Source: Sulfuriferula nivalis (GTDB lineage: Bacteria; Pseudomonadota; Gammaproteobacteria; Burkholderiales; Sulfuriferulaceae). From it: a stretch of 64,000 bases of DNA. Under the pieces are notes generated by a model, which did not search any database, had not been told where the DNA came from, and was given only the letters and a program-made list of their open reading frames with translations. Location of the stretch: positions 372,001 to 436,000 of the forward strand of contig NZ_AP021881.1 of the NCBI RefSeq assembly GCF_009937995.1. Direction: 5' to 3'. Below, piece by piece: positions 15,541-23,879 of the stretch. A program made the translations under genes and the position numbers. Positions within the stretch are counted from its first letter, which is position 1, and every line of letters starts with the position of its first letter.

Positions 15541-15813
15541 ATGAAATTCTCTACTCAGGTTAAACCCGTCAGCTATTTAAAAAGTCATGCAGCGGAAATC
15601 ATCAAGGATATCACCGAGAGCCGTGAACCTATGCTTATTACACAAAATGGTGAAGCGAAGCTAGTTGTCATGGATGTGCGCTCATACGAAGAGCATGAAG
15701 AAACGCTAGCTCTTTTGAAGATACTCGCTCTTGGCAACCGTGAAATCGAACAAGGTCATTACAGGTCAGCAAAGGATGTGTTTGCCGAGCTGGATAAGGC
15801 GGATAATCAATGA
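15541..15813 (+). CDS. Phd/YefM-type antitoxin
   Basis: A 90-residue antitoxin with the Phd/YefM start (V-K-P-V-S-Y-L-K-S-H-A-A-E-I) and the L-I-T-Q-N-G-E-A-K-L-V-V-M-D strand that binds operator DNA as a dimer. The acidic C-terminus covers the toxin. ATG 15541 is preceded by CAGGAG; it overlaps the toxin gene by four bases (ATGA). Confidence 0.88.
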   Translation: MKFSTQVKPVSYLKSHAAEIIKDITESREPMLITQNGEAKLVVMDVRSYEEHEETLALLKILALGNREIEQGHYRSAKDVFAELDKADNQ

Positions 15814-16139
15814 GCTTGAAGGTCGTATTCCTTCATTCGGCAGAGCTAGACCTCAAGGAACTGAGGGGCTACATCATCAAACATTTTGGTGAAGACACAT
15901 GGCAAGACAGTTACAGCAAGATCAAGGCATCGATTGTAGTCATTCAGACTTATCCGCTGGGTGGACATATACCCGAAGAGTTTGAGAGTTTGAACCTAAC
16001 GCAATACCGCCAAGTCATGTCAGGTATGAATAGAATCATCTATGAAGTTCGGCAAGACACTGTTTACATACATCTCGTTTGTGATAGTCGGAAAGATATG
16101 AAGTCGTTGCTAATGAGGCGGATTTTAAGGGAGGTCTGA
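15810..16139 (+). CDS. RelE/ParE-family toxin
   Basis: A 109-residue toxin of the RelE/ParE superfamily: V-V-F-L-H-S-A-E-L-D-L-K-E-L at the start, then R-Q-V-M-S-G-M-N-R-I-I-Y-E-V and a C-terminal V-Y-I-H-L-V-C-D-S-R-K-D. It is translationally coupled to the antitoxin. An IS66 element has inserted 41 bases downstream of it, leaving it intact. Confidence 0.88.
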   Translation: MSLKVVFLHSAELDLKELRGYIIKHFGEDTWQDSYSKIKASIVVIQTYPLGGHIPEEFESLNLTQYRQVMSGMNRIIYEVRQDTVYIHLVCDSRKDMKSLLMRRILREV

Positions 16140-16259
16140 TTCGGTAGGTCAATTAAAGTAAATGATTTGGCATCTTTTCTGTAAGCGTCCAGCCCATCCA
16201 CCTGTCATTGCCCGCCAAACTCATGCAATCTAGCTGCTTTTTTATGAAAGGCACGCTAG

Positions 16260-16565
16260 ATGGCTACTCGACACACGCCTGATTTTTGGCAAACGCACCT
16301 TACCGCTTGGCAACAAACCAAACTGACCGTCACAGCTTATTGCACCCAGCACGGCTTATGTGCCAAGACCTTTTATCGCTGGCGCAGCCAGCTGACAACA
16401 GCGCCCAATCTCACGCGCCAGCCACCGCTAACCCTCATCCCCGTCAGTGTTCAACCTGCGCCTGTCACGGGCACGCTCCAGCTCCACAGCCCCACTGGCT
16501 GGCGGGTAGAGCTTCCCATTGCTAGCACGCCCTGGCTAATTGACTTGTTGCGGCAACTGCCATGA
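16260..16565 (+). CDS. tnpA: IS66 TnpA accessory protein
   Basis: A 101-residue IS66 OrfA with an HTH motif at the N-terminus (F-W-Q-T-H-L-T-A-W, then C-A-K-T-F-Y-R-W-R-S-Q-L). It overlaps tnpB by four bases (ATGA), the coupling typical of IS66 elements. Confidence 0.9.
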   Translation: MATRHTPDFWQTHLTAWQQTKLTVTAYCTQHGLCAKTFYRWRSQLTTAPNLTRQPPLTLIPVSVQPAPVTGTLQLHSPTGWRVELPIASTPWLIDLLRQLP

Positions 16566-16921
16566 TATCTGCCCATCCCATCAGCCCCATCGCCACCCAG
16601 GTCTGGCTAGTCATCGAACCCGTGGACATGCGCATCGGCATAGATGGCCTTTCCCAGCGCATCCAGCACCGCCTGGGTCGCAGTCCCTGCGACGGCGCCG
16701 CCTACGCCTTCCGTAATCGTCGCCAAACGCGGGTCAAGCTCCTGGTCTGGGATGGCACAGGGGTCTGGTTGTGCCAACGCCGACTGCATCGTGGTCACTT
16801 CACCTGGCCAGACATCGCTGCCATCACCCATCCTTTAACCCCCACACAGTGGGACTGGCTGATCACAGGTATCGACTGGCAAAGACTCAGTGCCCCAGCC
16901 CCTGCCCACTGGCAGGTGTAG
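16562..16921 (+). CDS. tnpB: IS66 TnpB accessory protein
   Basis: A 119-residue IS66 OrfB. The family signature V-D-M-R-I-G-I-D-G-L and A-Y-A-F-R-N-R-R are present, as is K-L-L-V-W-D-G-T-G-V-W-L. It is required for transposition of IS66 elements but its biochemical role is unknown. Confidence 0.9.
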   Translation: MISAHPISPIATQVWLVIEPVDMRIGIDGLSQRIQHRLGRSPCDGAAYAFRNRRQTRVKLLVWDGTGVWLCQRRLHRGHFTWPDIAAITHPLTPTQWDWLITGIDWQRLSAPAPAHWQV

Positions 16922-17001
16922 CCACTCATGATTCAGTAAAAACATGCCTGAAACCCGCATTATTGCTGGTTTCAGGCGGGGTGAAATGGTATAATTCAAG
17001 C

Positions 17002-18585
17002 ATGGATTCAGCCCAACAACTTGCCCAATTTATCCCCGATCCCGCCTTGGCGGCGTATGTGGATAAGCTGTTGGCGCAGGTTAAACAGGATGCTGAACTC
17101 ATTCAACAAAACACAGTATTACTCCAGCAAAACACCGCACAAATCCTCACGCTGACTAAGCAAATCCAGCACGCCGAACTCAAGAACCAGGCTTTGGTAC
17201 TGGAACTTGCCTATTACCGCCGCATCCGCTTCGCCAACAAGAGCGAGCAGCTCTCGCCTGAGCAGCGTGCGTTGTTTGATGAGTGCTGGGCAGCCGACAT
17301 CACGGCCATTGAAGCCCAAATCGGGCAGCCAGATACACCTAATACCGAAGATGCGACAACCGCTATCCCCAAGCCTGCGCGTCCACGCGCAGGTCGTCAG
17401 CCACTGCCTGACCATCTGCCCCGCATCATTCATCGCCATGAGCCTGCATCTTGCCAGTGCGGTGCGTGTGGTGGTGCGTTAATCAAAATCGGTGAAGACA
17501 TCAGCGAACAACTGGATGTCGAACCTGCCCAGTTCACCGTGCATCAACACATCCGTCCACAGTATGCTTGTCGCCACTGCGAAACCGTTGCTGCCGCCCC
17601 CATTCCAGCTGCCGTCATCGACGGCGGCGTGGCGACATCAGGTTTGCTGGCGTGGGTGATGATCAGTAAATTCGTTGATCATTTACCGCTCTACCGTATA
17701 GAACACATTGCCCAGCGCAGCCAGGTGACCCTGGCGCGTTCCACCTTGGCGGAGTGGGTCGGACGTGTGGGGGTAGCGTTGCAACCGTTGGTCGACAGGC
17801 TCACTGAATTACTGCTGGCACGCAGTGTATTGCATGCGGATGAAACGCCAGTGCCACAATTAGACCCCGGGGCGGGCAAAACCAAGAAAGCTTATCTGTG
17901 GGCTTACCGCACGGGTGATTTGGCATCCCCTTCATCCGCACCGCCTATCGTGGTGTTTGACTATCAGCCAGGGCGACAGGGATTGCATGCGCGGCACTTT
18001 CTGGCAGGTTGGCAAGGACACTTGATGGTTGACGATTACGCTGGTTATAAAGCGTTATTTACCCAAGGCATCACTGAGCTGGCATGCTTCGCACATGCAC
18101 GTCGGAAGTTCTTTGATTTGCATGCGGCCAACCAAAGTCCAATTGCAGCGGCTGCGCTGCAGCGTATCGCGGCACTCTATGCCATTGAGCAGGCTGCGGA
18201 CAAGCTGGATGCGGCAGGTCGTTTGCAGTTGCGCCAGACTCAGGCAAAACCGTTATTGGGCGAACTGCATGACTGGTTAATCCAGACTCGCGTCAAAGTG
18301 GCCGATGGCAGCGGCACAGCCCGCGCGTTGGATTACAGCATCAAGCGTTGGCCAGCACTGATACGCTATGCGGACAGCGGCATCTTGCCTATTGATAACA
18401 ACCCAGTCGAAAATGCGATACGACCCATTGCCATCGGCAAAAAGAATTGGCTGTTCGCAGGCTCAGAACGTGCAGGCAAACGCGCTGCAGCGATTCAGAG
18501 TTTGTTGGCTACCGCCAAGCTCAATGGCTTGGAACCCTATGCATGGCTCAAAGATACGTTGGAAAAATTACCGGTCTGGCGGTAA
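17002..18585 (+). CDS. tnpC: IS66 TnpC transposase, C-terminus replaced by IS insertion
   Basis: A 527-residue DDE transposase: N-terminal leucine-zipper-like coiled coil with Q-Q-N-T repeats, an HTH segment, a zinc-finger-like C-Q-C-G-A-C-G-G, and the DDE core (L-H-A-D-E-T-P, M-V-D-D-Y-A-G-Y, N-P-V-E-N-A-I-R-P). The nested element at 18581 replaces the final ~16 residues; the frame now stops at a TAA inside the inserted end. The lost tail (beginning P-N-S-Q-I-D-E-L-L) is still readable at 19782-19830. Activity is uncertain. The open frame continues upstream to 16771, but ATG 17002 is the family start. Confidence 0.88.
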   Translation: MDSAQQLAQFIPDPALAAYVDKLLAQVKQDAELIQQNTVLLQQNTAQILTLTKQIQHAELKNQALVLELAYYRRIRFANKSEQLSPEQRALFDECWAADITAIEAQIGQPDTPNTEDATTAIPKPARPRAGRQPLPDHLPRIIHRHEPASCQCGACGGALIKIGEDISEQLDVEPAQFTVHQHIRPQYACRHCETVAAAPIPAAVIDGGVATSGLLAWVMISKFVDHLPLYRIEHIAQRSQVTLARSTLAEWVGRVGVALQPLVDRLTELLLARSVLHADETPVPQLDPGAGKTKKAYLWAYRTGDLASPSSAPPIVVFDYQPGRQGLHARHFLAGWQGHLMVDDYAGYKALFTQGITELACFAHARRKFFDLHAANQSPIAAAALQRIAALYAIEQAADKLDAAGRLQLRQTQAKPLLGELHDWLIQTRVKVADGSGTARALDYSIKRWPALIRYADSGILPIDNNPVENAIRPIAIGKKNWLFAGSERAGKRAAAIQSLLATAKLNGLEPYAWLKDTLEKLPVWR

Positions 18586-18650
18586 TCCCCCCAGCAAATA
18601 AGTGCATTTAAAAGTAGAATTTTCTTAATTAGGATTTGAGGATTTTTTAC

Positions 18651-18917
18651 ATGAAGACTACCCGATTTAGTGACAACCAGATTATGCAGATATTGAAGCT
18701 GGCGGAGGCAGGCACGCCAGTGCCTACACTATGCCGAGAGCACGGCATGAGTTCAGCGACATTTTACAAATGGCGCGCCAAATTTGGCGGCATGGATGCC
18801 TCCATGATGGCCAGGCTCAAAGAGCTGGAAGACGAGAACCGTCGGCTTAAAAAGATGTATGCTGAAGAACGCCTCAAAGCCGAAATCGTTTCAGAGGCGC
18901 TTGCAAAAAAGTGGTGA
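18651..18917 (+). CDS. IS3-family OrfA
   Basis: An 88-residue IS3-type OrfA. The N-terminal HTH is [14 protein letters not shown] followed by [14 protein letters not shown]; a leucine-zipper region ([13 protein letters not shown]) follows. It overlaps orfB by seven bases, where IS3 elements make an OrfAB fusion by -1 frameshifting at a slippery A-tract (GCAAAAAAG near 18901-18910). Confidence 0.9.
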   Translation: MKTTRFSDNQIMQILKLAEAGTPVPTLCREHGMSSATFYKWRAKFGGMDASMMARLKELEDENRRLKKMYAEERLKAEIVSEALAKKW

Positions 18918-19738
18918 AGCCATCTCTGCGCCGCGAGATGGCTGTGTTGGTAGTGCAAACTAGGCAAATCAGCATCAGTACTGCCTGCGCTGCCTTTAAT
19001 ATCAGCGAAACCTGCTATCGCTATCAGGCTAAGCTGTCGTCAGAGAATGCCCTCATCGCCGACTGGCTGATACGTTTGACCACCAACCAACGCAACTGGG
19101 GGTTTGGCTTGTGTTATTTTTACCTGCGTAATACCAAACAGTTTCGTTGGAACCACAAGCGGGTTTACAGAATATATCGCGAGCTGGAATTGAACCTACG
19201 CATCAAACCCAGACGTCGTCTGGTACGGGAGAAACCAGAGGCGCTTGCCGTACCAACACAAATCAACGAAGTCTGGTCAATGGACTTCATGCACGACCAG
19301 TTAGCGGATGGCCGCTGTATCAGGCTATTCAACGTCATTGATGACTTTAATCGTGAAGGTTTGTGTATTGATGTGGATTTCTCGCTGCCGTCAGAACGTG
19401 TGATTCGGTCACTGGAACAAATCATCGAATGGCGTGGCGTACCCAAGGTGATTCGATGTGACAACGGCCCTGAGTACATCAGCAATATGACTAAGGAATG
19501 GGCTGAACAGCGGGGTATCAAACTTGACTTCATTCAGCCAGGCAACCCCCAGCAGAATGCTTATATCGAGCGCTATAACCGCACAGTGCGCTATGACTGG
19601 TTGGCGCATTACTTGTTCGATACCGTCGAGGAAGTGCAAAACTTTGCGACAGCTTGGTTATGGACTTACAATAACGAACGACCAAACACGGCGATTGGCG
19701 GTATCCCGCCTAAACACAAACTCGCTATGGCCGCTTAA
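18911..19738 (+). CDS. IS3-family OrfB, DDE transposase
   Basis: A 275-residue catalytic subunit with the rve integrase core: first aspartate in W-S-M-D-F-M-H-D, second in I-R-C-D-N-G-P-E, and the glutamate in [10 protein letters not shown]. The final [10 protein letters not shown] is also typical. It is apparently intact. It shares operon and frameshift with orfA. Confidence 0.92.
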   Translation: MVKPSLRREMAVLVVQTRQISISTACAAFNISETCYRYQAKLSSENALIADWLIRLTTNQRNWGFGLCYFYLRNTKQFRWNHKRVYRIYRELELNLRIKPRRRLVREKPEALAVPTQINEVWSMDFMHDQLADGRCIRLFNVIDDFNREGLCIDVDFSLPSERVIRSLEQIIEWRGVPKVIRCDNGPEYISNMTKEWAEQRGIKLDFIQPGNPQQNAYIERYNRTVRYDWLAHYLFDTVEEVQNFATAWLWTYNNERPNTAIGGIPPKHKLAMAA

Positions 19739-19877
19739 CCTCTACTTTTAACTGCGGTTATTAATGGGGGGATTACCTGGCCTAATAGCCAGATTGATGA
19801 ATTGCTGCCGTTTAAAAATGAACTACCATAAGTAGTGAAGGGATTGGAGTGGCTGGGCTGGACGCTTACTCTTTTCT

Positions 19878-20193
19878 TATATTCTAGGGTTTATTGTAAT
19901 GTTAGAACTGACCTTTATTATTTGGATTGAAGTTAATCGTTTTGTTCATTATTTTTCAATGTTCGCGGAACATGAACATGGCGTATACCTTAGTTAAGTG
20001 TAAAGCTTGTAGTTAGTAGCCTTAAAACCACCCCTCGGTCTTACGTGACTACGATTTGCTACATAGCTGGATCAGACTTCACATTTCCTGTGATTTGTGT
20101 GAATGTTAGAACAGACCCCGTTATCTCATCCCAATCAAAGGGAGGGATGTGCTCTTGAAGAATTTCAGGGACAACCTTGGGCATAGAGGAAGG
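19878..20193. other. AT-rich gap with a short minus-strand frame
   Basis: This stretch follows the IS66 target repeat. It holds a 41-codon minus frame from ATG 20184 to a stop at 20059 (start M-P-K-V-V-P-E-I-L-Q-E-H), which begins 10 bases after the end of a cassette-type repeat and so may be the small or truncated gene of a third cassette. Nothing else is recognisable in the rest. Confidence 0.35.
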
Positions 20194-20263
20194 GCTAAAA
20201 CTTCAATAACCAGCACGCATTAGCGCGACGCGCGAAGGCGCCTTGTTAATTGATTTGTTAGGA
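20194..20263 (-). repeat. Degenerate attC-like site after the HD gene
   Basis: On the minus strand the stop codon of the HD gene lies in TCCTAAC (20263-20257); an imperfect palindrome follows and ends near GTTTTAGC (20201-20194), just before the next small frame. Position at the 3' end of a gene and overall form match an integron attC; the terminal core differs from GTTRRRY. Confidence 0.45.
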
Positions 20264-20842
20264 GGCATTTAGCCACCCCTGTTCCACAGCGTGCTCGACC
20301 TTTGAAATAAACCATTTGTAGATCTCTGGGTTCTCCTGCTCTATAAATTGGTGCATTTTCAATACTTGGCATTTTTTAATTCCGTTATCCTGCCATGCGC
20401 GGCCTTCGCTGGAAATGTTATGGAGAAAAGGTAGTAGGCGGTCTATAACCTTAAGCAGCTTCGCTTCCTTGCTCGTGCCAACCTCTTGCTCTTCCCAGAG
20501 ATCAACTAAGTTCCCAATTGAGTTTCCCGAATGTGAAGCTATTTTCTCTATACTTTTGCGCTCTTCCACATGGGCAGTATTTCTATTTTCGCTATAGAGA
20601 AATGTGTCTCCGGCATCTATTTCACCCAGATCATGAACCAAGGCAAGTTGGATAAGTTTCAACATGTCAAAATCGTCTTTCAACAGCTCGGCGAAAGCCC
20701 AGCATGCCATTGCCAAATGCCAAGAGTGCTCAGCTGAGTTTTCAACTCTTTCTCCGCCATTAATGTAAGTCCGACGATTAATAGATTTTAAACCATCTAA
20801 CTGAAGCAAAAAGTCTGATATGGGTGAAATTCTGTCGGTCAT
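20258..20842 (-). CDS. HD-domain phosphohydrolase (YfbR/5'-nucleotidase type), cassette gene
   Basis: A 194-residue HD-superfamily protein: H-S-W-H-L-A near residue 40, the metal pair in L-V-H-D-L-G-E-I-D-A-G-D, and a later D-R-L-L-P-F-L-H-N. This pattern belongs to the YfbR/HDDC2-type 5'-deoxynucleotidases that hydrolyse dNMPs. ATG 20842 is preceded by GTTAGGAGGG, where the attC core of the preceding cassette supplies the ribosome site. The frame is open further upstream, across the attC-like region, without support. Confidence 0.8.
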   Translation of the reverse strand: MTDRISPISDFLLQLDGLKSINRRTYINGGERVENSAEHSWHLAMACWAFAELLKDDFDMLKLIQLALVHDLGEIDAGDTFLYSENRNTAHVEERKSIEKIASHSGNSIGNLVDLWEEQEVGTSKEAKLLKVIDRLLPFLHNISSEGRAWQDNGIKKCQVLKMHQFIEQENPEIYKWFISKVEHAVEQGWLNAS

Positions 20843-20850
20843 ACCTGCCC

Positions 20851-20938
20851 TCCTAACGGTGGATGTAACGGGCGCCGGAGCGCAGTGGATGGAGCTTTTC
20901 AATATTTTCATTGGCTATATTGCAATTCAACATTGTAA
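20851..20938 (-). repeat. attC-like region between HIT and HD cassette genes
   Basis: On the minus strand the right half GCCCGTTACATCCACCGTTA (followed by GGA) fits the attC consensus for the L"/R" boxes, ending in GTTAGGA directly before the HD gene. The left half after the HIT stop codon is not clearly complementary, so the site is degenerate. Confidence 0.4.
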
Positions 20939-21355
20939 CTAAACAGAGAGCATGACCTCTCGAATATTTTTTGCAATGGCATTAAGCTCTGATCGACTGG
21001 CGGCTTGCATTGTGCCTTCAAACTCCGCACGGCAGGTTATGTCCTCCGGACTATATATGGGCGTGATATGCCAATGTGCATGCGGGACAACGATACTAGC
21101 AGTCACCATCCCAATCTTTGGGGGTTGGAATATTTTCTTCAAACTAAGTGCGATCGAATTTGCAATTGGGATTAGGCGGCTAATCTCATCCTGCGGGGCA
21201 ACAAAAATGTCTTCATAGTGGGCCTTGGGCATCAATAGTACATGCCCTGGATTTACAGGCTCTAAAGTCATAAAGCCGATGGACAGGTCATCCTCATAGA
21301 TGATCGACGACTCATATCTTTTGTTAATAATTTCGCAGAAAATGCAAATGGTCAT
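20939..21355 (-). CDS. HIT-family nucleotide hydrolase, cassette gene
   Basis: A 138-residue histidine-triad protein. C-x-F-C-x-x-I at the start, then N-P-G-H-V-L-L-M-P-K-A-H-Y, and the triad in V-V-P-H-A-H-W-H-I. HIT proteins hydrolyse nucleotide phosphates or AMP conjugates. It is on the minus strand, starts eight bases after an attC-like end (GTTAGA), and stops in front of another, as expected for an integron gene cassette. Confidence 0.85.
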   Translation of the reverse strand: MTICIFCEIINKRYESSIIYEDDLSIGFMTLEPVNPGHVLLMPKAHYEDIFVAPQDEISRLIPIANSIALSLKKIFQPPKIGMVTASIVVPHAHWHITPIYSPEDITCRAEFEGTMQAASRSELNAIAKNIREVMLSV

Positions 21356-21365
21356 GCTTTTCCTT

Positions 21366-21440
21366 CTAACGTAGAGTTGAGCGGGCTGCGCGGCTGTTTG
21401 AGCAGCTTCGCTCGAACGCCGGGTTGAACGAAGCCGCTAT
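21366..21440 (-). repeat. Partial attC site upstream of HIT gene
   Basis: On the minus strand, TTCGTTCAACCCGG followed by a GCG-rich palindrome and then CCGCTCAACTCTACGTTAGA strongly resembles L', L" and R" of attC sites of the Pseudomonas/Xanthomonas type. The expected R' core (GCCTAAC) before TTCGTTCAA is missing, so the site appears cut on the side facing the recombinase/IS91 pair. Confidence 0.5.
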
Positions 21441-21534
21441 CGCGGAGAAATATTCCCGAACCATCAAATTACGCAGCATAATTTCGTCTCCCCCAGCAAT
21501 GGAATTTTGATTACTGTACCACGAGGAGACGACA

Positions 21535-22448
21535 TTGACAGCCCCCACACCCATCCCCGCGCACTTCGAGCACAATCACCAGCGACTGCTGAATTGCCTC
21601 AAGCTCAGAGGCATGCAGCCTAAAACCATCGCCTTGTATTCACACGGCGTACGGCGCGCAGCGGTGTATTTTAATGACCAGATAGACGCGCTCACCAAGC
21701 CACAATTAACCGACTATTTTGTTCGCATCCTGGATACCCATTCATGGAGTACGCTCAAACATGATCTGTATGGACTGAAGTTCTATTATGCCCATGTACT
21801 CAGCCAACCCTGGCCAGGTGCGGATCTGGTTAAACCACCCAAGTCATATAGCCTGCCCGACATCATTACCGTCGCCCAGGCACAACAAATCTTCATGGCC
21901 ACCCGCGTATTGAGCTACCGCGTATTCTTCTTCACCCTCTACAGCCTGGGCTTACGATTAGGCGAAGGCTTACGCTTGCAGGTAGGGGATATCGATGCGG
22001 ATCGGATGCGGGTGCAAGTACGCAACGCCAAAGGCAACCGTGATCGATTGGTGCCGTTATCAGAGAACACCTTGCAGGTATTGCGCCGTTTCTGGCTCAC
22101 CCATCGCAACCCAAGCTTGCTCTTTCCTAATCGACACGGCGGTCTTGCCAAATCGCACTTGGCACGCACCCCGCTGGATCGTGGTGGTATCCAGACCACC
22201 TTGGGTCAAGTGACCCGTGACTGTGGCTTAAAAAAAGAATTACACCACACAGCCTGCGCCACAGCTATGCCACCCACCTGATAGAAGCTGGCATCGATTT
22301 ACTCGAAATTCAGCAGATACTCGGACACCAGTCCATCCTCACCACCATCCGCTACACCCACCTCACCGAACAACGCCATCAGAGCGCACACACTCGCCTT
22401 AATCAATTAATGGAGAAATTCCACATTCATTGGGGCAAAGTCAAATGA
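21535..22448 (+). pseudogene. Tyrosine recombinase with a -1 frameshift before the catalytic tyrosine
   Basis: The first frame (TTG 21535, with AGGAG upstream, to 22281) encodes a SAM-like N-terminal domain and the first catalytic arginine (L-R-L-G-E-G-L-R-L) but then leaves the family sequence. Shifting by -1 at a run of seven A (22230-22236) restores [16 protein letters not shown] and the nucleophile in T-T-I-R-Y-T-H-L, ending at TGA 22446-22448, for a total of about 304 residues. Either the gene is broken or the A-run is a programmed -1 frameshift site. The stop overlaps the transposase start (ATGA). Confidence 0.8.
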
Positions 22449-23560
22449 TCAGACTGGCGCACATCGTAGCAACCTACGCAGCTAAACTGCTTGCACAACA
22501 CGGTCATCACCTATTGCCCAGCCAGCAAGCTGCCTTAACCGCCTTTCAAACCTGCCGTAGCCAGATGAGCCCGAGGATGCAACTTGCCTGTGATGATTGT
22601 CAAACACCCAGCTACCTGCCACATTCCTGCGGTCATCGGCATTGCCCGCATTGCCAGGCGCACGAATCACAGCGCTGGATAGACCAGCAATTACACAAAT
22701 CCATCCCCGCCAACTACTTCATGCTCACCTTCACCGTGCCCGCCCAGTTGCGCACACTGGCCTGGCAACATCAGCGCGTCATGTATGACTTGATCACACG
22801 CTGCGCGTGGGAAACAGTCAACACCTTCAGCCAAAACGACAACAAGCTGCGCGGCAGCGCAGGGGCGGTGACTGTACTGCATACCCATAACCGCCGACTG
22901 GACTATCACCCCCATGTGCATCTCGTCATGCCCGCTGTCGCCTTTAACCCCAAACAGCGACGCATGCGTCATAAACACGGCAACTACCTGTTTAACCACA
23001 AAGCCCTGGCCAAAGTATTTCGTGCCAAATTACTGGCAGGCATCAGACAAGCAGGACTCACCCTGCCAAACGATTACCCGACCGATTGGGTGGTGGATTG
23101 CAAAGCCGTCGGCACTGGACAGCACGCTCTGATCTACCTTGGGCGCTATCTGTATCGGGGGGTGATACAGGAGAAAGACATCCTCTCCGACCGGCATGGT
23201 CAGGTCACCTTCCGTTACCGGAACAGCCAAACCAAACAAATGGAAACCCGTACCTTGAGTGGTGTAGCCTTCCTGCGACTGATACTGCAACACATTCTGC
23301 CCAAAGGCTACCGCCGCGCCCGCAACTTTGGCTACCTGCATCCCAATAGCAAACTACTCACCCAGCTACAGCTGACCCACCTATGGCGACGGAACAATCC
23401 GCCGCCAGCGCAACCCAGACCAGCGATACGTTGCCAATGTTGCGGTGGGGTGATGAAGATAGTGCGCACACGTATCAAAGCGATACCGCTAGCCACATCA
23501 GCCCCATCTATAAAACGGGAACACAGAGCAGATGACACAGGGTGGGAGACCATGCGCTAA
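22445..23560 (+). CDS. IS91-family HUH transposase
   Basis: A 371-residue rolling-circle transposase. A zinc-binding region comes first ([13 protein letters not shown]), followed by the HUH motif in Y-H-P-H-V-H-L-V and the catalytic tyrosine region [11 protein letters not shown]-terminal C-Q-C-C-G-G-V-M zinc pair ends it. It nicks one strand at the element end and moves by rolling-circle replication. Translation is coupled to the recombinase gene. Confidence 0.9.
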   Translation: MIRLAHIVATYAAKLLAQHGHHLLPSQQAALTAFQTCRSQMSPRMQLACDDCQTPSYLPHSCGHRHCPHCQAHESQRWIDQQLHKSIPANYFMLTFTVPAQLRTLAWQHQRVMYDLITRCAWETVNTFSQNDNKLRGSAGAVTVLHTHNRRLDYHPHVHLVMPAVAFNPKQRRMRHKHGNYLFNHKALAKVFRAKLLAGIRQAGLTLPNDYPTDWVVDCKAVGTGQHALIYLGRYLYRGVIQEKDILSDRHGQVTFRYRNSQTKQMETRTLSGVAFLRLILQHILPKGYRRARNFGYLHPNSKLLTQLQLTHLWRRNNPPPAQPRPAIRCQCCGGVMKIVRTRIKAIPLATSAPSIKREHRADDTGWETMR

Positions 23561-23812
23561 ACCAGCCCACACCGCCCACCTGCCAGACTAGGCAGGTATG
23601 GCCGTGCTCGCCCTGAAGAAGGCTGAAATTGGGTTAACATGCCCGAAAAGCCGACTAAAAACGGTGAGTTGAATAGAATAAGTTGCTGCAATGGCAACGT
23701 GAAGGTCGTGAAATGGCGGGTGGGATGCGTAACGCGTCCAGTTATGCCAGCATAGTCAAAAAGATATTTCCATAAGCGCTCAAGCAACACCCGCCCCAGC
23801 CATGCCGGGCTT

Positions 23813-23875
23813 GTCCAACAAACGGTTCAGATTGTGGCTCGCTTCGCGATCACAATCTAACCTTATTCGTTGGGC
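23813..23875 (-). repeat. Integron attC recombination site
   Basis: A 63-base near-palindrome reading, on the minus strand, from GCCCAAC (RYYYAAC core) to GTTGGAC (GTTRRRY core). The two halves pair along their whole length (AGATTGTG with CACAATCT, plus GCGA/TCGC around the tip) with a few unpaired bases, as expected for a folded attC. It starts five bases after the stop codon of the 23880-24632 gene. Confidence 0.85.
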
Positions 23876-23879
23876 CGTT

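Larger units (their letters stand above)
18581..19777 (+). mobile_element. IS3-family-like element nested in IS66 tnpC
   Basis: A 1197-base element with ends GGTAATCCCCCCA (18581) and TGGGGGGATTACC (ending 19777), which are perfect complements over 13 bases; homology of the ends goes further with a shared TTAAAAGTAGA block. Flanks carry a 4-base duplication TGGC (18577-18580 and 19778-19781). Removing the element and one TGGC restores the IS66 tnpC reading frame. It carries IS3-type orfA and orfB. Confidence 0.88.
16181..19869 (+). mobile_element. IS66-family element carrying a nested IS3-like element
   Basis: Terminal inverted repeats are clear: GTAAGCGTCCAGCCCATCCA at 16181-16200, and its complement with one mismatch ending at 19869. 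The element is flanked by an exact 8-base direct repeat, TCTTTTCT (16173-16180 and 19870-19877), the usual IS66 target duplication. It encodes tnpA, tnpB and tnpC. A second element is inserted in the 3' end of tnpC, so IS66 came first. Confidence 0.92.
21490..23812 (+). mobile_element. Tyrosine recombinase + IS91-type transposase element (ends approximate)
   Basis: Two coupled genes, a phage-integrase-type recombinase and an IS91-family HUH transposase, form a known composite IS91-like unit. It interrupts a group of integron-type cassettes: a truncated attC lies on its left and a complete one on its right. A palindrome CGTCTCC/GGAGACG (about 21483-21526) lies at the left and hairpin CACCTGCC/GGCAGGT (about 23577-23598) at the right of the genes. 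Exact ends cannot be fixed, since IS91 elements make no target duplication. Confidence 0.6.

Noticed and set aside
16771-17001. Upstream extension of IS66 tnpC
   Set aside because: It overlaps tnpB and lacks family similarity; ATG 17002 gives the usual TnpC N-terminus.
21366-21575. Minus-strand frame upstream of the HIT gene
   Set aside because: Most of it covers an attC-like structure, so it is not likely to be protein-coding, although it could be the tail of a lost cassette gene.
23557-23790. Minus-strand frame between the IS91-type transposase and the attC
   Set aside because: Lies in the end region of the IS91-type unit, no ribosome site and no recognisable family.
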